Shown here one piece after another: positions 37,381-48,943 of a stretch of DNA of 64,000 bases. The stretch is taken from positions 46,923,224-46,987,223 of the forward strand of contig CM055111.1 of NCBI GenBank assembly GCA_029204225.1, given 5' to 3'. The position numbers and the translations under genes were made by a program. This DNA comes from Diphasiastrum complanatum (taxonomy: Eukaryota; Streptophyta; Lycopodiopsida; Lycopodiales; Lycopodiaceae). Positions within the stretch are counted from its first letter, which is position 1, and each line of letters begins with the position of its first letter. The notes under the pieces are model-generated. The model was not told the origin of the DNA and did not search any database. It saw nothing but the letters and a program-made list of their open reading frames with translations.

Positions 37381-38400
37381 CTTCATTAGCCATCTTGCTT
37401 CATCAAATTTGATATCCTTGACAATCTTCACCTGTTTAGTCTCCAGCATATAGATCTTGTAGTATGATGAATGAATATTATATCCTACAAGGTATCCCTA
37501 CTCAACTTTCTCATCTAACTTCCTTCGAAGTTTGTCGGATATGTGTGCATATGCAACACATCCAAAAACTTGTACATGAGCCAAATTAGGCTTGTTACCC
37601 CACCACACTTCATGTGGAGTTGTGTGAGGAATGCTTGATTTGCCTGTCCTATTCTGCAGGTAGGGAGCTATATCTACTGCTTCAGCCCATAAAGATCTCG
37701 ATGCCTTCGAATAGGCCATCATACATCTTGCTGCTTCCATGAGGGTTTTGTTTTTCCTCTCAACTACACCATTGTGTTGTGGTGTGTATGCAACAGTGCC
37801 TCGACTTTTATAAAAGTTGTTAAATCGGTTGGAGATGTACTCTCCTCCTCTGTCGGTCCTAATCTGCTTGAACTTCCTTCTTGTCCACTTCTCGGCCCAG
37901 TTTACATACTTTGTAAATTTGTCGATAGCTTCGGACTTGTTGTGGATTAAGTAGACTACAACAAACTTGCTAAAATCATTGATGAAGGTGGTATAGTACC
38001 TTGATCCTCCCACAAAGATTACATTGAAGGGTCCACAGATGTCGGAGTGTATCAATTCCAAGAGCCCTGTTGCTCTGAAGGAATCCCTGGTGAAGGGTGT
38101 ACATGACATCTTGCCTTTGATGCATGCATCACAGGATGTCAAACTGGTTGCATCTTTCATGCTAACTCCTGTGATTGCTCCATGCTGGCTTGCTTTATAC
38201 AAATGCATTGGGTTCATATGACACAGTCTCCTATGCCATAGAACATCCATCGACTCATGGACTTGATGAGTCTGCTCTGTCGGTAGGCGTACCTTCAGAT
38301 GATTGCCTTTACGTCTTCCTTGAGTGACTAGTGTACTGGTGCTGGCTTCAACTATAGTGCATGTCTGATCTGTGAATGTCACAAAATCTTGTGTATTTCT
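37381..38400 (-). pseudogene. Ty1/copia integrase (fragment F)
   Basis: A 294-codon open frame (38382-37498) holds GAG-pre-integrase (LWHRRLCHMN), zinc-binding CDACIKGKM, and the catalytic triad HSDICGPF, IRTDRGGEY and NGVVERKNKTL. It then ends in a stop (EKVE*), with recognisable continuation (GYLVGYNIHSSYYKIYML) to ~37400. The catalytic core looks intact. RT does not follow; other fragments abut on both sides. Confidence 0.9.
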
Positions 38401-38445
38401 GCAGGTATGAACTCACAAGCTAAAAGTACTTTGTGGGTGGAAACA

Positions 38446-39660
38446 CTAAGTTTCTTCTAAAAAAAATACCAATCCGAACCGACCAGGTTCAAAAAATCTC
38501 TCTTTGACAAGATTGACATTGGTTAAAAAAAAAAGCTGGAAATTTTTTGACTCTTTGTTGAAAATTGAGCCTTCATAAGTTTTGTGTTTTTCAAGAATAA
38601 TTATATATACAGGGTTTTCAGGATGCTCATTAACAAATGATTTGAGCTTGAGTATTGAAATCCAACACTCTACATTAATGCGGATCCTGAAAATTTCGAT
38701 CCTCAGATTTAGCAAGTTGTTAAATCTGAGATGATGTTCCTTTGTCAGTGCCTTGGTGAAGTAATGTGCTGCCAGTAATTCTGTCCTACAGTAAACTAAA
38801 CAAATGTCCTTGCTTTGCACTTTTTCTCTAAGATAGTGATACCTTATTTCAATATGCTTACTTCAAGAGTGAAACCTCGGATTTAGAGATAGTGCAATGG
38901 TGCTTTGATAGTCACAGTAGAGGGTCGTTGGAGGTGACTGAATAAGCTCAAAACCTAGGTGCAAGCAGGTTTCTCAGCCAAACTTTGTGGCAACTATATA
39001 TTCTGATTCTGTTGAAGACAATGCTACTAAGTTCTGTTTTTGGTTGTTCCATGAAATTGGGCCTTGATTGAATAAGAAGACAAATCATGAGGTCAATTTT
39101 CCTGCGTCAATATCTCCTTCCCAATCTCCATCTATGTAGCTCTCCAAAATGTTGGCAGGTTGGCTACCTCCATAACAAATGCATAGGTGCTTGGACATAC
39201 TTCATGACTTTCATGAGAGCCTTCCAATGAACTGGACCTGGATTTGAAAGAAATTGGCTGAGCGAGTTGATGGAATAAGCAAGGTCGGGTCGAGTGTAGA
39301 GCATAACATACATCAATGATCCGATTATTGAGTTAAAGGGGTACTCCAAGGTCGAGTGGGAAGTGGCTTGGTTTACACTCAGCCATTCTCTATTTCTTTA
39401 ACACATTGGTGAGGTATCTCTGTTGGCTGATGAAAATCTGCCTGCTGGGTCAACTTTGGAAAATCTAAATTCTGAGACAATAGTGTGGAGGACCCATATC
39501 TGTTATCTTGTATTCTTGTGCTAACAAGCATTTGGTATCCTTCAACAAATTTAAATTGCTAGTGAGCAATAACGTGTCATCAACATAAAGAGTGATGATT
39601 ACGAAGGATAATTAAGTACTTTTTGTCTTATACAAGCATTAATAAAGCCTTCCTCAAAGT
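38446..39660 (-). pseudogene. Ty1/copia RT-RNase H remnant (fragment E)
   Basis: On the minus strand, YVDDTLLL lies near 39570, then PFNSIIGSLMYVMLYTRPDL and LSQFLSNPGPVHW (39349-39164), then RNase H traces ending in ELLAAHYFTKALT (about 38770). Many stops. It abuts the integrase of another copia copy, in an order impossible for one element. Confidence 0.8.
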
Positions 39661-39870
39661 ATGCCATTGAAGGCCTCATTGATTGACCTAAGGAAAAAAT
39701 AATATCCTTAGCAGTGGATAAGGATATAAGATCTTGCCAAGAACCTCATTGTGTGATTTCTACTTTGGCAATTTGTAGTATATCTTGTGTATAACTCTAA
39801 GCAAGTGCAAATTCTATCACATTGATCTATTTGTAATTCAAAAGAGTTTTCATTTCTCTGATTTTTCACA

Positions 39871-39882
39871 TGGTATCAGAGC
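39871..39882 (+). other. tRNA-iMet primer-binding site, orphan
   Basis: TTTTTCACA then TGGTATCAGAGC on the plus strand marks the end of a copia 5' LTR at 39870. No plus-strand gag follows, so only this terminus survives. Its LTR start could not be located. Confidence 0.75.
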
Positions 39883-40485
39883 CTAAGCCACTTGTTTAAT
39901 CTATTAGAGCACTAAGCATTGGAATAAAAAATAGAAAGCTTTGGGTGTCTAGTTCTACTCTACTACCGTAGAAGCTTAAGAATTTATAATCAATTGTTTC
40001 AAAATATTGTATATAGCCCACATAGATGTAATTTATTTTTACTTTTTTTGTGCTCATGAACTATGAAGAACTAAATTGCTAGGTTGAGTACAAAAACAAC
40101 AAGTTTTGGTACATTGGTGCCATATATTGTTGACGTAGTCAATCCTCTTCAATGCAACTTTTTTCATAAATTTTAGATCTGAATCAAGGGAGATAATGAT
40201 CTCAAAGATTAACAGTTGTATTGAACTAAATAGGGCACCTTAGTTTATTTGATCCATTTCTTAAATTTTGTAACTGAAAGATCTTGAAATTGCAAATGCT
40301 TAATGCACTAGCTTGTTTTGATTTTTTATTTTGGTTGCAAGTGTGTTGGGAACTCATGTGGATCTTATCAAGATTTAAAACTCATGTGTTGGAAACTTAT
40401 TAGATATTTCGAGACTAATTTATATGTCTTGAATGTGATTAGACTTTAGTTGTCTTGATTTTCACATACCATCAATGTTTCAAGT

Positions 40486-40656
40486 TGTGAACACATGTGT
40501 GGGAATGCCCTAATGTGTGAAATTGATCTCCTGAGCTTGGCTCATGCACTATAGATCATCTATTGATTGAAATCCAAGAACAATCACAAAATCCAAGGCA
40601 AAGAGATCATTCTACATGCATACATTCATAACCAAAGTAGTTTCACACATGTGGAA
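40486..40656 (-). repeat. Split old solo LTR, left part
   Basis: Starts TGTGAA at 40486 and is cut at 40656. Its right part resumes at 51035. Together they give ~727 bp, matching the ~710 bp LTRs of the inserted copia. Outer flanks CAAGT (40481-40485) and CATGT (51591-51595) could be a mutated 5-bp target-site duplication of a solo LTR. Confidence 0.75.
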
Positions 40657-41365
40657 TGTGAAATTTTACATGTGTGGATGATCTCCTAAGCAAGCTTATG
40701 CACTTATAGATCAATCATGACTAGACTGAAATCCAAGATCTAGATGAAAAAACTAAGGCATAGAGGCAAGGATAGATGCATAGGTTGATAACCAAAGTAC
40801 TTTCACATGTACGAAAGTGATCCATGAAAAAACTAAGTAAAATTAAGTTCCTCTCCTCGGGTAGAGAGAGAATAGAGCAAAATTGGTCTCGGGTAGAGAG
40901 AGTGTGTAATACAAGCAAAATCCACAATTCTCAAATTTGACTCAAAACTCAACATAGATTATGATTGGAAAGAGGAGTACATATGAAACTCGTGGAGATC
41001 CTTCCTTGCATCCTATTGGACCCCTAATCCTAGCTTCTCTAATGCTATTGGATGAGTGATGCATCCATCTTGCAATCTATTGGACCCTTCACGAGGATTT
41101 CTGACCCCTTGACCAAAGCCAACACTTTGACTTGATCACTCATCAAATTATATTATCACAAGTGTCACAAGCCTATTTACAAGCTAACTAGCTTGAGATT
41201 GCATCATAAACTACTTTTGGCTCAATCGAGGCATTACATGTGGATTTGGCCGGTTGTCATCTATGCCAATTTTTAGCCCTATCACAACTCTACACAAAGA
41301 TGCTTGATGTAAAAAACTTAGGAAACCCCTAAAGCTATGATAAATAACTTTTTATGATTTTCACA
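40657..41365 (-). repeat. Copia D 3' LTR
   Basis: 709 bp, TGTGAA to TTCACA. It contains GGTAGAGAGAGAATAGAGC blocks. Matches 50315-51029. Confidence 0.9.
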
Positions 41366-41371
41366 CTCATC

Positions 41372-41790
41372 CTATTGGCCATCTTCCAATGTTGGATCTT
41401 TGGATCTTGCATAGATTGGCAACTTATGCACACAATAGCTCAAGTTGGTCCTAGTGATGGTAAGCCATATCAAGGAGCCAATAAGACTCCTAAAAAGTGT
41501 GATGTCCTCGAAGGATCTTTCATCACCTTTATTAGGATCTTTTACAATGTGCTCCATAGGTGTGTCAATGCCCTTACAATCTTCCATATGAAACTTTTTC
41601 AACATAGAAAGAGCATATCTAGATTGACAAATAAAGATATAATTATCATGAAAGTCAATCTCTAGGCCTAATATGTAATGGATCTCTCCTAGATTTTCAC
41701 ACTCATCCTATTGGCCATCTTAAACTCTTTTCCAAGTGCTACCTTGGTTTCTTCAACCAATTTGATACTACACCATCAATAAGTTGGCCA
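41372..41790 (-). pseudogene. Copia D RT fragment
   Basis: From 41790: VEETKVALGKEFK, then a foreign patch replacing the MQDLG region, EIHYILGLEIDF-like sequence, and an open stretch (41605-41372) MLKKFHMEDCKGIDTPMEH...YRSLIGSLIW. It stops where RNase H should begin and runs into the 3' LTR within ~10 bases. It is very like 23741-24080 on the plus strand. Confidence 0.85.
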
Positions 41791-41799
41791 ACTATTAAC

Positions 41800-42599
41800 A
41801 ACCGTGCTAACACAGAGAAAAAAAAAAAAAAAAAAAACTCCGTGGCATATGTTTTGTAAGACCACATATGAGTATCTGTGAATAAACTTCAAGACATGGC
41901 ATGTGTTTTGTAAGTCCATGAGTAGAAGCTTAAATAATAATAAAATAGCTTAAACTTAGATTTAGAACTTAGACTTAAGAAACTTAAGATTAGAAATATG
42001 TTATCTTAAGTTGTCCTAAGTTAAGAAAATTGAACTTCTAAATCCTAAGTTAGAATTCTAGAAAGGCTAGGAACAGATTAGTCCCGTAAGTTAGTAGACA
42101 CTTATGGAAGACCTTCCTTGCCATAAAAGGAGAGGTATTTGCATTGTAAATAACACTTTTGAGATTAAGCTATCTTGCTCTCTATTTTGGAGAATTATCA
42201 TTCTATTTCATTTGTGTTTCCCTTGGAAAGGTGCATAGCTTGAGGGAAGGTGCTTGGGCCTCCTCTTGCCTCCTTTTCATCGATTTTATTGTGGCATGTT
42301 CATTATTATTTATTTTTTTAGTATTTAGCAGCAATCTCATTTATTACCCTTCGGGTGTTAATCTAGGATTAGTCTAGTCACCTTGCTAGTTGGGTAAGCC
42401 TTAGCAAGGATTTTTATTGTTGTTACTAATTAGTATTTCTGTTTCAGGCACTAGTTGGGTAAGCCTTAGTGCTCTCATTCCTGTCCATATTCCCGTTGAA
42501 GCTTATTGTAGAAACCTAAAAAGTGGACAAATCTCTACATCCCTATACTACATCCGTAAGTAGATCTAGCCACCGCACACACTAGAAATACTTCCAACA
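41800..42599 (+). repeat. Gypsy C 5' LTR (start uncertain)
   Basis: Ends CTTCCAACA at 42599, just before the primer site. CCATAAAAGG near 42121 is a possible TATA element. A 20-base A-run at 41819 and two GGCAT(A/G)TGTTTTGTAAG phrases (about 41844 and 41897) lie in the left part. No matching 3' LTR exists in the window. Confidence 0.6.
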
Positions 42600-42600
42600 T

Positions 42601-42614
42601 TGGCGCCGTTGCCG
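42601..42614 (+). other. tRNA-Asp primer-binding site
   Basis: TGGCGCCGTTGCCG, one base after the LTR end; exact match to the tRNA-Asp 3' complement. Confidence 0.9.
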
Positions 42615-43058
42615 CTTTTTAAGTATTTTTCTACCTAGCTTCTTCTCCTTTTTTTCTTTTATTTCTTGCTTCCATGTTGTATGTTTGCTTGTGTGCTTAT
42701 TTCTATCTACCAACAAACAGCATGCGTCATCTCTCTAGGTCCTACACGAGCTGCGGAGCAACTTCTCAAACAGGGGGAAAGCAACAAAAGAGTCAACTTG
42801 GGCATTTTCTTCAAAAGAAGTGACCCAAGTGACCTTTTTCACAACCAAACAGGTATATCCAAATTCACCAATCTGTCTGCAGCCCTAACAGACCCTGACC
42901 TTTCATTTTATCACCCCCAGAATTCTGACCACAGTTAGATTTTGAGAAAACAGCCTATTATATTGTCAAAATCTCTTATTTCTCATCAAAATCTACGTCT
43001 TAGAATTTGTTGACTTCACTAAGGCTAGATCTCATTAAGATCAGTCCTTCAGCAGCTT

Positions 43059-43349
43059 CGCGAATTCTATCTCATAGATTTTGCCCGTTAATTGACAGAA
43101 CATCACATCTTTCTCTACATCCCCTATATGCTAGTCAAACCTCTCTGTTAGAATTCGCCATCAAGCCTAAGAATTCGCCCTCACAGCGCACGATTTTCCT
43201 GTACTATCCGCGAATTCTGAAACGTCAAATTTTTCCAAAAAATCTCAAAAATCACTATTTCGGCATTCAGCAGACTTGTTCAGAATTCACGAGTATTACA
43301 GTTAGATTTATCTACCTCTCCACGATTTCTCAGCCTGTCCGCGAATTCT
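43059..43349 (+). repeat. CGCGAATTCT motif cluster, leader of gypsy C
   Basis: Three forward sites (43059, 43209, 43340) and three inverted ones (AGAATTCGCC at 43150 and 43170; AGAATTCACG at 43282), with weaker CACGATTTTC/CACGATTTCT copies at 43190 and 43321. All lie between primer site and gag. Confidence 0.75.
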
Positions 43350-43438
43350 ATAACAATCAGAAAGACCGGTTTTTGTCCTACACTAAACTGCCCTTTTTGC
43401 CAAGTACAATCCTACCCTGCTCATCTTTATTCTGCGTC

Positions 43439-44157
43439 ATGTCTCGTGACTGTGCCGAATCTTCTAATCTGACTCCTCCACGAATGGAACGAAGAATTCC
43501 ACGTATTGATGCACCAAAGTATGATGGTGAATCTGACCCAGTCCAATTTCTCCAAGACTTTGATAATGCATGTCGGTTTTATGGAGATACCTCTGAAATT
43601 GAAAAGCTTCGCCTATTTTCCATGGTACTCTATGGCACCGCCAAGGAGTGGTACTTGAATCTCAAACTCCTAATCTTGCTTCTTGGACCACCCTCAAGGA
43701 CGCTCTCATCAAGCATTTTAAACCATCCAAACTGACTCAGAGCCCATTCATTCAAATTACTCATATCAAGACGCATCGTGAAGAGTCTGTTCAAAACTAC
43801 ATTGAGCGTTTTAAACGTCTCAAAGTAGAATGTGTTGATGAAAATATCACTGAACGAATGGTCATAAAACTATTTTTAGTTGGATTGCCTAAAAACATCC
43901 GTTGTGAACTCAAACCAGTTGACCTTTATGATCAACTTAAAGATGTGATGACCGATGCTATCCGTGAAAAAGACGAAACTACCGAACGCGAAGCCTTGGC
44001 AATGGTATATGCGGTTCAGAAGTTTTGCCATTATCTTCTAGGAAAAATCTTTGCGTTCTTCACTGATCATCAAGCACTATTGTATCTCATCAACAAGACC
44101 TGCACCACAGGTCATATTACTAGATGGATTCTATTATTGAGAGAATTTGAGTTTTAG
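43439..44157 (+). pseudogene. Gypsy C gag fused in frame to RNase H
   Basis: The gag start MSRDCAESSNLTPPRMERRI (43439) leads to the core KYDGESDPVQFLQDFDNACR and GTAKEWYLNL. A frame change near 43660 continues the core (LKDALIKHFKPS; QNYIERFKRLK). The second frame then passes without a stop from gag (MTDAIREKDE) straight into RNase H (TEREALAMVYAVQKFCHYLL, FFTDHQALLYL). Zinc knuckle, protease and RT are missing: an internal deletion that kept frame. Confidence 0.88.
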
Positions 44158-44398
44158 GATTGTGGTTCGTAAGGGAGTTCAACATTTTTTAGCAGATCAT
44201 CTATCCCGAATCCCTAACCTTCCTACCCCTGATCAAGGCGTCAACAATGATTTACCAGATGCAATCCTTTTCCAAGTTGACTCTACACCTGTATGGGCTA
44301 AGGAAATTATCGAATATTTAACTTCAGGGCAGATGGATCCTTCCTTCTCTAAACTCGAACAACGAGCGTTGGTCACAAAACTAAACCTTATACGTTAA
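44147..44398 (+). pseudogene. Gypsy C RNase H C-terminus
   Basis: Continues the RNase H after a one-base frame change: FRIVVRKGVQHFLADHLSRI, then the linker to integrase. Confidence 0.85.
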
Positions 44399-44479
44399 TT
44401 GCAGGACAACTCTACAAGCACGGGTTAGATGGAATTATCCGACGATGTCTTACTGAAGGATAAATCCCCTCTGTAATTT

Positions 44480-45540
44480 CTCTCACTCATGAAGGTATTG
44501 GTGCCGGCCATTTCACTTCTGAAACAACTGCTAAGAAAATCCTCTTGGCCGGTTTATGGTGGCCAACACTCTTCAAGGATACGCACAATTACACTAAGGC
44601 TTGTGATGTCTGCCAACGCACAAAACGCTTTAAAAAAATAGACTACATGCCTTTACATCCTGTAACCATTGATCAAGCTTTCCAGAAATGGGGAATTGAT
44701 TATGTCGAACCAATTAGTCCTGCTGCTCGACACACACAATCTCATTACATCATAGTAGCTACGGACTACTGCACCAAATGGGCTGAAGCAAGAACTGTTC
44801 GCAATGTTGACGCTTGTTCCACCGCCAAATTTCTCTATGAACAGGTTATAGTTCGGTTCGGATGTCCTCTAGAGCTTATCAATGATAGGGGAACACATTT
44901 CCTTAACTCTGTCATAGCAGATCTTCTTTCCAAATTTTTGTGGTACATCGCAAAAGTTCCCCATACTATCCACACTGCAATGGCCAAGCAGAATCCACCA
45001 ATAAAATCCTACGTGGCATTCTCACCAAAATCGTCGAATCCAGCCGATCTGATTGGGATCTCAAACTCCATGCTGCTCTTTGGGCTTATCGCACTACCCG
45101 AAGCGAGCTACAGGATTAACCCCCTTCCAGCTCACATATGGTCAAGAAGCCGTTATGCCTGTGGAATTCCATATTCCCTCCCTTCGAGTAGCCTACAATC
45201 TTGAGCTCGATACTCCTCAGAATCTAGCAAATAGGTTATTCCATCTGGAGCACCTCTTTGAAACACGACGGATCAGCATCCATGCTCAACAAGTCCACAA
45301 ATGTCGACAAAAAGCATGGCATGATCAATCATTGAAACTTAGAGATTTCCAGGTGGGCGATAAGGTCCTGCTATACCAGGCCAAAGCCTTCAAAGGCATT
45401 AATTGAACTTTTCAGGCCAAGGACCTTACGTCATAAAAAAAAATCTTTGCCTCTGAATATGTTCAACTCCAAACCCTTCAAGGCGATGTTCTCGACACTG
45501 TGGTCAATGGGAGTCGACTGAGAAAGTACAACGAACCCTG
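44480..45540 (+). pseudogene. Gypsy C integrase
   Basis: Zinc-binding part (SLTHEGIGAGHF, CDVCQRTKR), then ATDYCTKW, INDRGTHF and, after a frameshift near 44935, CNGQAESTNKIL: all three catalytic acidic residues are present. Later frames give LTYGQEAVMPVEF and the GDKVLLY-type C-terminal fold (45053-45406). Broken by frameshifts and stops. Close to element B integrase in motif order. Confidence 0.9.
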
Positions 45541-45754
45541 CTTTTATCTTGATATGTATTAGTTGCTTTTTCTCTACTGTTTATTTTTTTCTTCTCTCTT
45601 TTTATTATTTATATGCCATTTTGACAACATTTTTTGTTGTGATTTGTTGTTCCACCCATCAAGATACTATCGGATCAGGTATACCAACAGTCTTCTCTGA
45701 GAAAACCACAAAAGTTATAAGTTTCAAACAAAATGTTTTCACATCATCTCAGAT

Positions 45755-46107
45755 AGAATTCGCCTGACCCCTTTCTTATAGAGAATGATTCATTTTTGGC
45801 CTTTGCGAATTCTGTCTCAGAAGAAAAATGTCAAAAAAATCAAAAAAATGGAGTTTTCTTCATCAGATATCCATGCTCAAAATTTGCAGACAATTCGCGG
45901 GAGCTCAAATTGATCCTCACGATTTCTCTATTACCTCCGTGAATTCTGATCAGATACACTTTTGCACTATCAAACATTTTCTCTCTTTTGGCAAACACAA
46001 ATCACTTACAGAAATTCGCGGCCCTCAGAATGATGCCTCAAAATTTGTGACTATCATTACCAAATCGTGGACACTGAGGACGATTTCTGGGTGAAGTTGC
46101 GAATTCC
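45755..46107 (+). repeat. Second CGCGAATTCT motif cluster, gypsy C
   Basis: Forward sites TGCGAATTCT (45804), CGTGAATTCT (45938) and TGCGAATTCC (46098); inverted sites AGAATTCGCC (45755), CAATTCGCGG (45891) and AAATTCGCGG (46012). It is placed between integrase and the 3' ORF, mirroring the leader cluster. Confidence 0.75.
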
Positions 46108-46120
46108 TGCCCAAAAAAGT

Positions 46121-46131
46121 CTATATATAGG
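46121..46131 (+). promoter_or_regulatory. Candidate TATA box for 3' ORF
   Basis: CTATATATAGG lies about 110 bp before the ATG at 46239 and directly after the second motif cluster. Suggests separate transcription of the 3' ORF; not proven. Confidence 0.45.
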
Positions 46132-46238
46132 TCTCCACCCTCTCTCCACGAGTTCATTTTAGATTGTTGCTGTCGAGTTCATGCCAAAGTTTTTCAAAAT
46201 TTTCAAAATTCTCAGAGCAATCTAAAATCACTGCTGCC

Positions 46239-48943
46239 ATGGCTTCCCGTGATTCCCCGAGCTTGCATTGCCGTAAACCCCCTCGTCCTTATACAGGGGA
46301 TATAATCATGACCTCTCTTAAGAATTACACCGAGCAGATCACACTGGCCAAGGATATCCTCACCAACCTTGGCTTTGATCTAACACTTTTCCAGGACTAG
46401 CAGAGTGAGAGCCTCATCCGAGCAGCCTATTTGACCTATTAGGATGAGTTCCAAGCTTTCCGACTTACAACCAAGACTGGCAGTTATTCTATTATCAACG
46501 TCTCTCCCAGGGATCTTTAGAGTGTCGGCTTTCCTAATCTCGGAGAGACAATCCATGGCAAGGGCACCAACTATGATGCCAAGTACTTCACCAAGTTTCT
46601 GACAGACGACGGCAAAACCATTGCCCAAACCAATGACGGGATTGCTATCCGACTCATCACGGATCCCCATCTACGAGCCGCCTCAGAGATCCTCGTCACC
46701 ATAGCCGCAATCAATACATACCACCAAGATGGATCGCATTCCACCGAGCGATCTCTTCTCTCTAACCCTCACCATGGACGACCCCACTCAAAATTATAAG
46801 TGGGTTGAGAAGGTAGTGGAGAAGTTGTGCGGATCCCTAAAAGCCCACAAATCAACTACCAAATGTGGGTATCTCCTCTAGATGTTGGTCACCAAGCAAT
46901 TGGGGTCTAAGGCGGCTGCTGCCATCAAGGAGCTGGATGTTGTTTATCCAAACACAAAAAAGTGAGCCACCCCCCAACCGACAACAGAACCAGTCTCACC
47001 AGCCCCACCTACTAAGAAGCAGAAAGGGAAGGCAGTCAGCACAGAAGCAGATGTCCCACATGACATTCTATCTAGCGACATCGGGGAAGAATATGCTGAA
47101 TCTGGAGGGACCCTTAAACCATCTCAGGTCCCAAAGGAGGTCCTAGAGCAGCAGGTGGCCTTACTTCACCAGGCCCAACAACGCTGACAAGTAGTAGCAG
47201 CAACAACAAGCAGCTCCGGAACGACAAGCACATCTGGCTCTGATCCTATGGGCGTGATTCCGTCCACACAGACAATCTCCTCTCCATCACTTGCTCTCAA
47301 ATCCCACTACCACCCCCACCATTTACTGTCACCTCCACACCCTCACTAACTCTCAACACGAGCTTCCCTTCCACACTTCCACGAAAGCCCTCGACTGTAC
47401 AAATCTCCACCCTACTTGACTCCACAGTCGACGTAGATGATTTTGCCTTACAATTACTAACTGCACTCCCATCAACCACTGTCACCACTAACCCAATCTC
47501 ACAATCTTCGCCACGTAGTCTATCCCCACCCCTCAATCCACAATCACCCCTCCCTGCCTTTCCTACACCTCTGTCTAGCCCTGCTCCTAATTTTCTACCA
47601 TTTAACCCCATGCCGTATCCTAACTACACATGCAACCTCCCTGACATTGGTCCTTGGGAGCAGCTACTCCTTACAGCCCAAAAAGTGGTATGGTTGATGA
47701 ATGAGCTCCAATACAATATATTCGGCACCCTAGGGGGACAACACACTATGCGGCAATTCAACGATGGTGCTATGGATGGCCTTCAGAAAGAAAAAGCAAG
47801 GCTGGAGGAGGAAACCTAACAACAACAGTTGCAGATCCAGAACCTCACGAATTACAATCAACAACAACAACAGATGCTAATCCATCTCCAAAACCAGTTC
47901 CAACTGAAGGTATTCAACATGCAGCAAACCATCGATACCCTCAAAGCCGAGAAGGATGAGGCTGTAGCAGATTCACAAGCAGCACATTCCGTTATGAAGG
48001 AACAGTTGGAAATGGTGGACTTCAACGACTTCGTACCACCAGCTATCCCTGAGGGAACTGCCATTCTAGTGGTGGCCTATCAAACGTTGGCCCAAAAGCT
48101 GAAAGCCACGATAAAGCAACACTCAAAATTACAAAAATCATACATTGCTTCCGTCGAGGCCCTAAACCAGCACATAGCCACCTTGGAAGAACGCTTAAAG
48201 GCTGCTGCCCAGTCGCACCATTGGTTCATGCAGAGCATGCCCAATTTCATGATCCAGGACACCACTTTGATGGACTCGATGGTGGAGATGATGCAAGATT
48301 TCAATAGTCTCCTCCTGCAACTCAAGGCTCTGCATTTCAAAGCCAACCCCTGGGGCAAGGAGCTCAAACACCAACCAATCCATCGGGCTCTGGGGGTACC
48401 AGCTCCCAACATTTTTTTTTCCCTTCCACCACTTCTAACCCCCTTGACACCACTAACCCCACCTTCATTCCATGACACTTTTTCCTTGAATCACAATGAA
48501 TTGCATTAGCTAACCCCTCGCCTCCTCTATCTCCTGATCCCGATCCACAAACCGAACACGAGATTGCCTTTGAAGCACCCACCATCTAGCATAGAATCAC
48601 GCCCACAGAATCAAGCAACGAGTTGCACGTCTCTCAGGAGTTTACAAAGAAGTACCCAACAACGAAAGAGCGAGGTGGCTACATACTATCGGATTTGGAC
48701 TAGTGTCAAACACATAAAGCAGCAATCAAACTCCTAGATCCACAACCTCTCTGGCGCCATCAACTCTTCCTGCAAAGTAAGACCTCAATGGCATGGTATC
48801 TTGAAGCTCCCTCCTACATGCGCACCAATCCTTATTACTATCCAGTAGCGAGGCGGGAACCGTTTTCTGCCACCAAGGTCAAGAACAGAATCTTTTGGCC
48901 TAAACTCATAGGAGTCGATACCGGCAACTTAGCCAAAGACATG
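46239..48943 (+). pseudogene. Gypsy C 3' ORF, Gln-rich coiled-coil protein
   Basis: Begins MASRDSPSLHCRKPPRPYTG and continues through several frames: a globular part (FLTDDGKTIAQTNDGIAIRL near 46590), a Pro/Ser/Thr-rich stretch (46960-47600), a helical part (WEQLLLTAQKVVWLMNELQY), then a long coiled coil (47829-48400; QQQQQMLIHLQNQFQLKVFN, LNQHIATLEERLKAA). The end (MAWYLEAPSYMRTNPYYYP, 48788 on) is cut by copia D gag sequence at ~48943. It sits where some gypsy elements carry an env-like or extra ORF; I see no signal peptide or membrane segment. Related to 13371-14488. Confidence 0.6.

Noticed and set aside
46239-48943. Retroviral-type envelope gene in gypsy C
   Set aside because: No signal peptide, transmembrane segment or fusion-peptide-like stretch seen; Gln-rich coiled coil instead.
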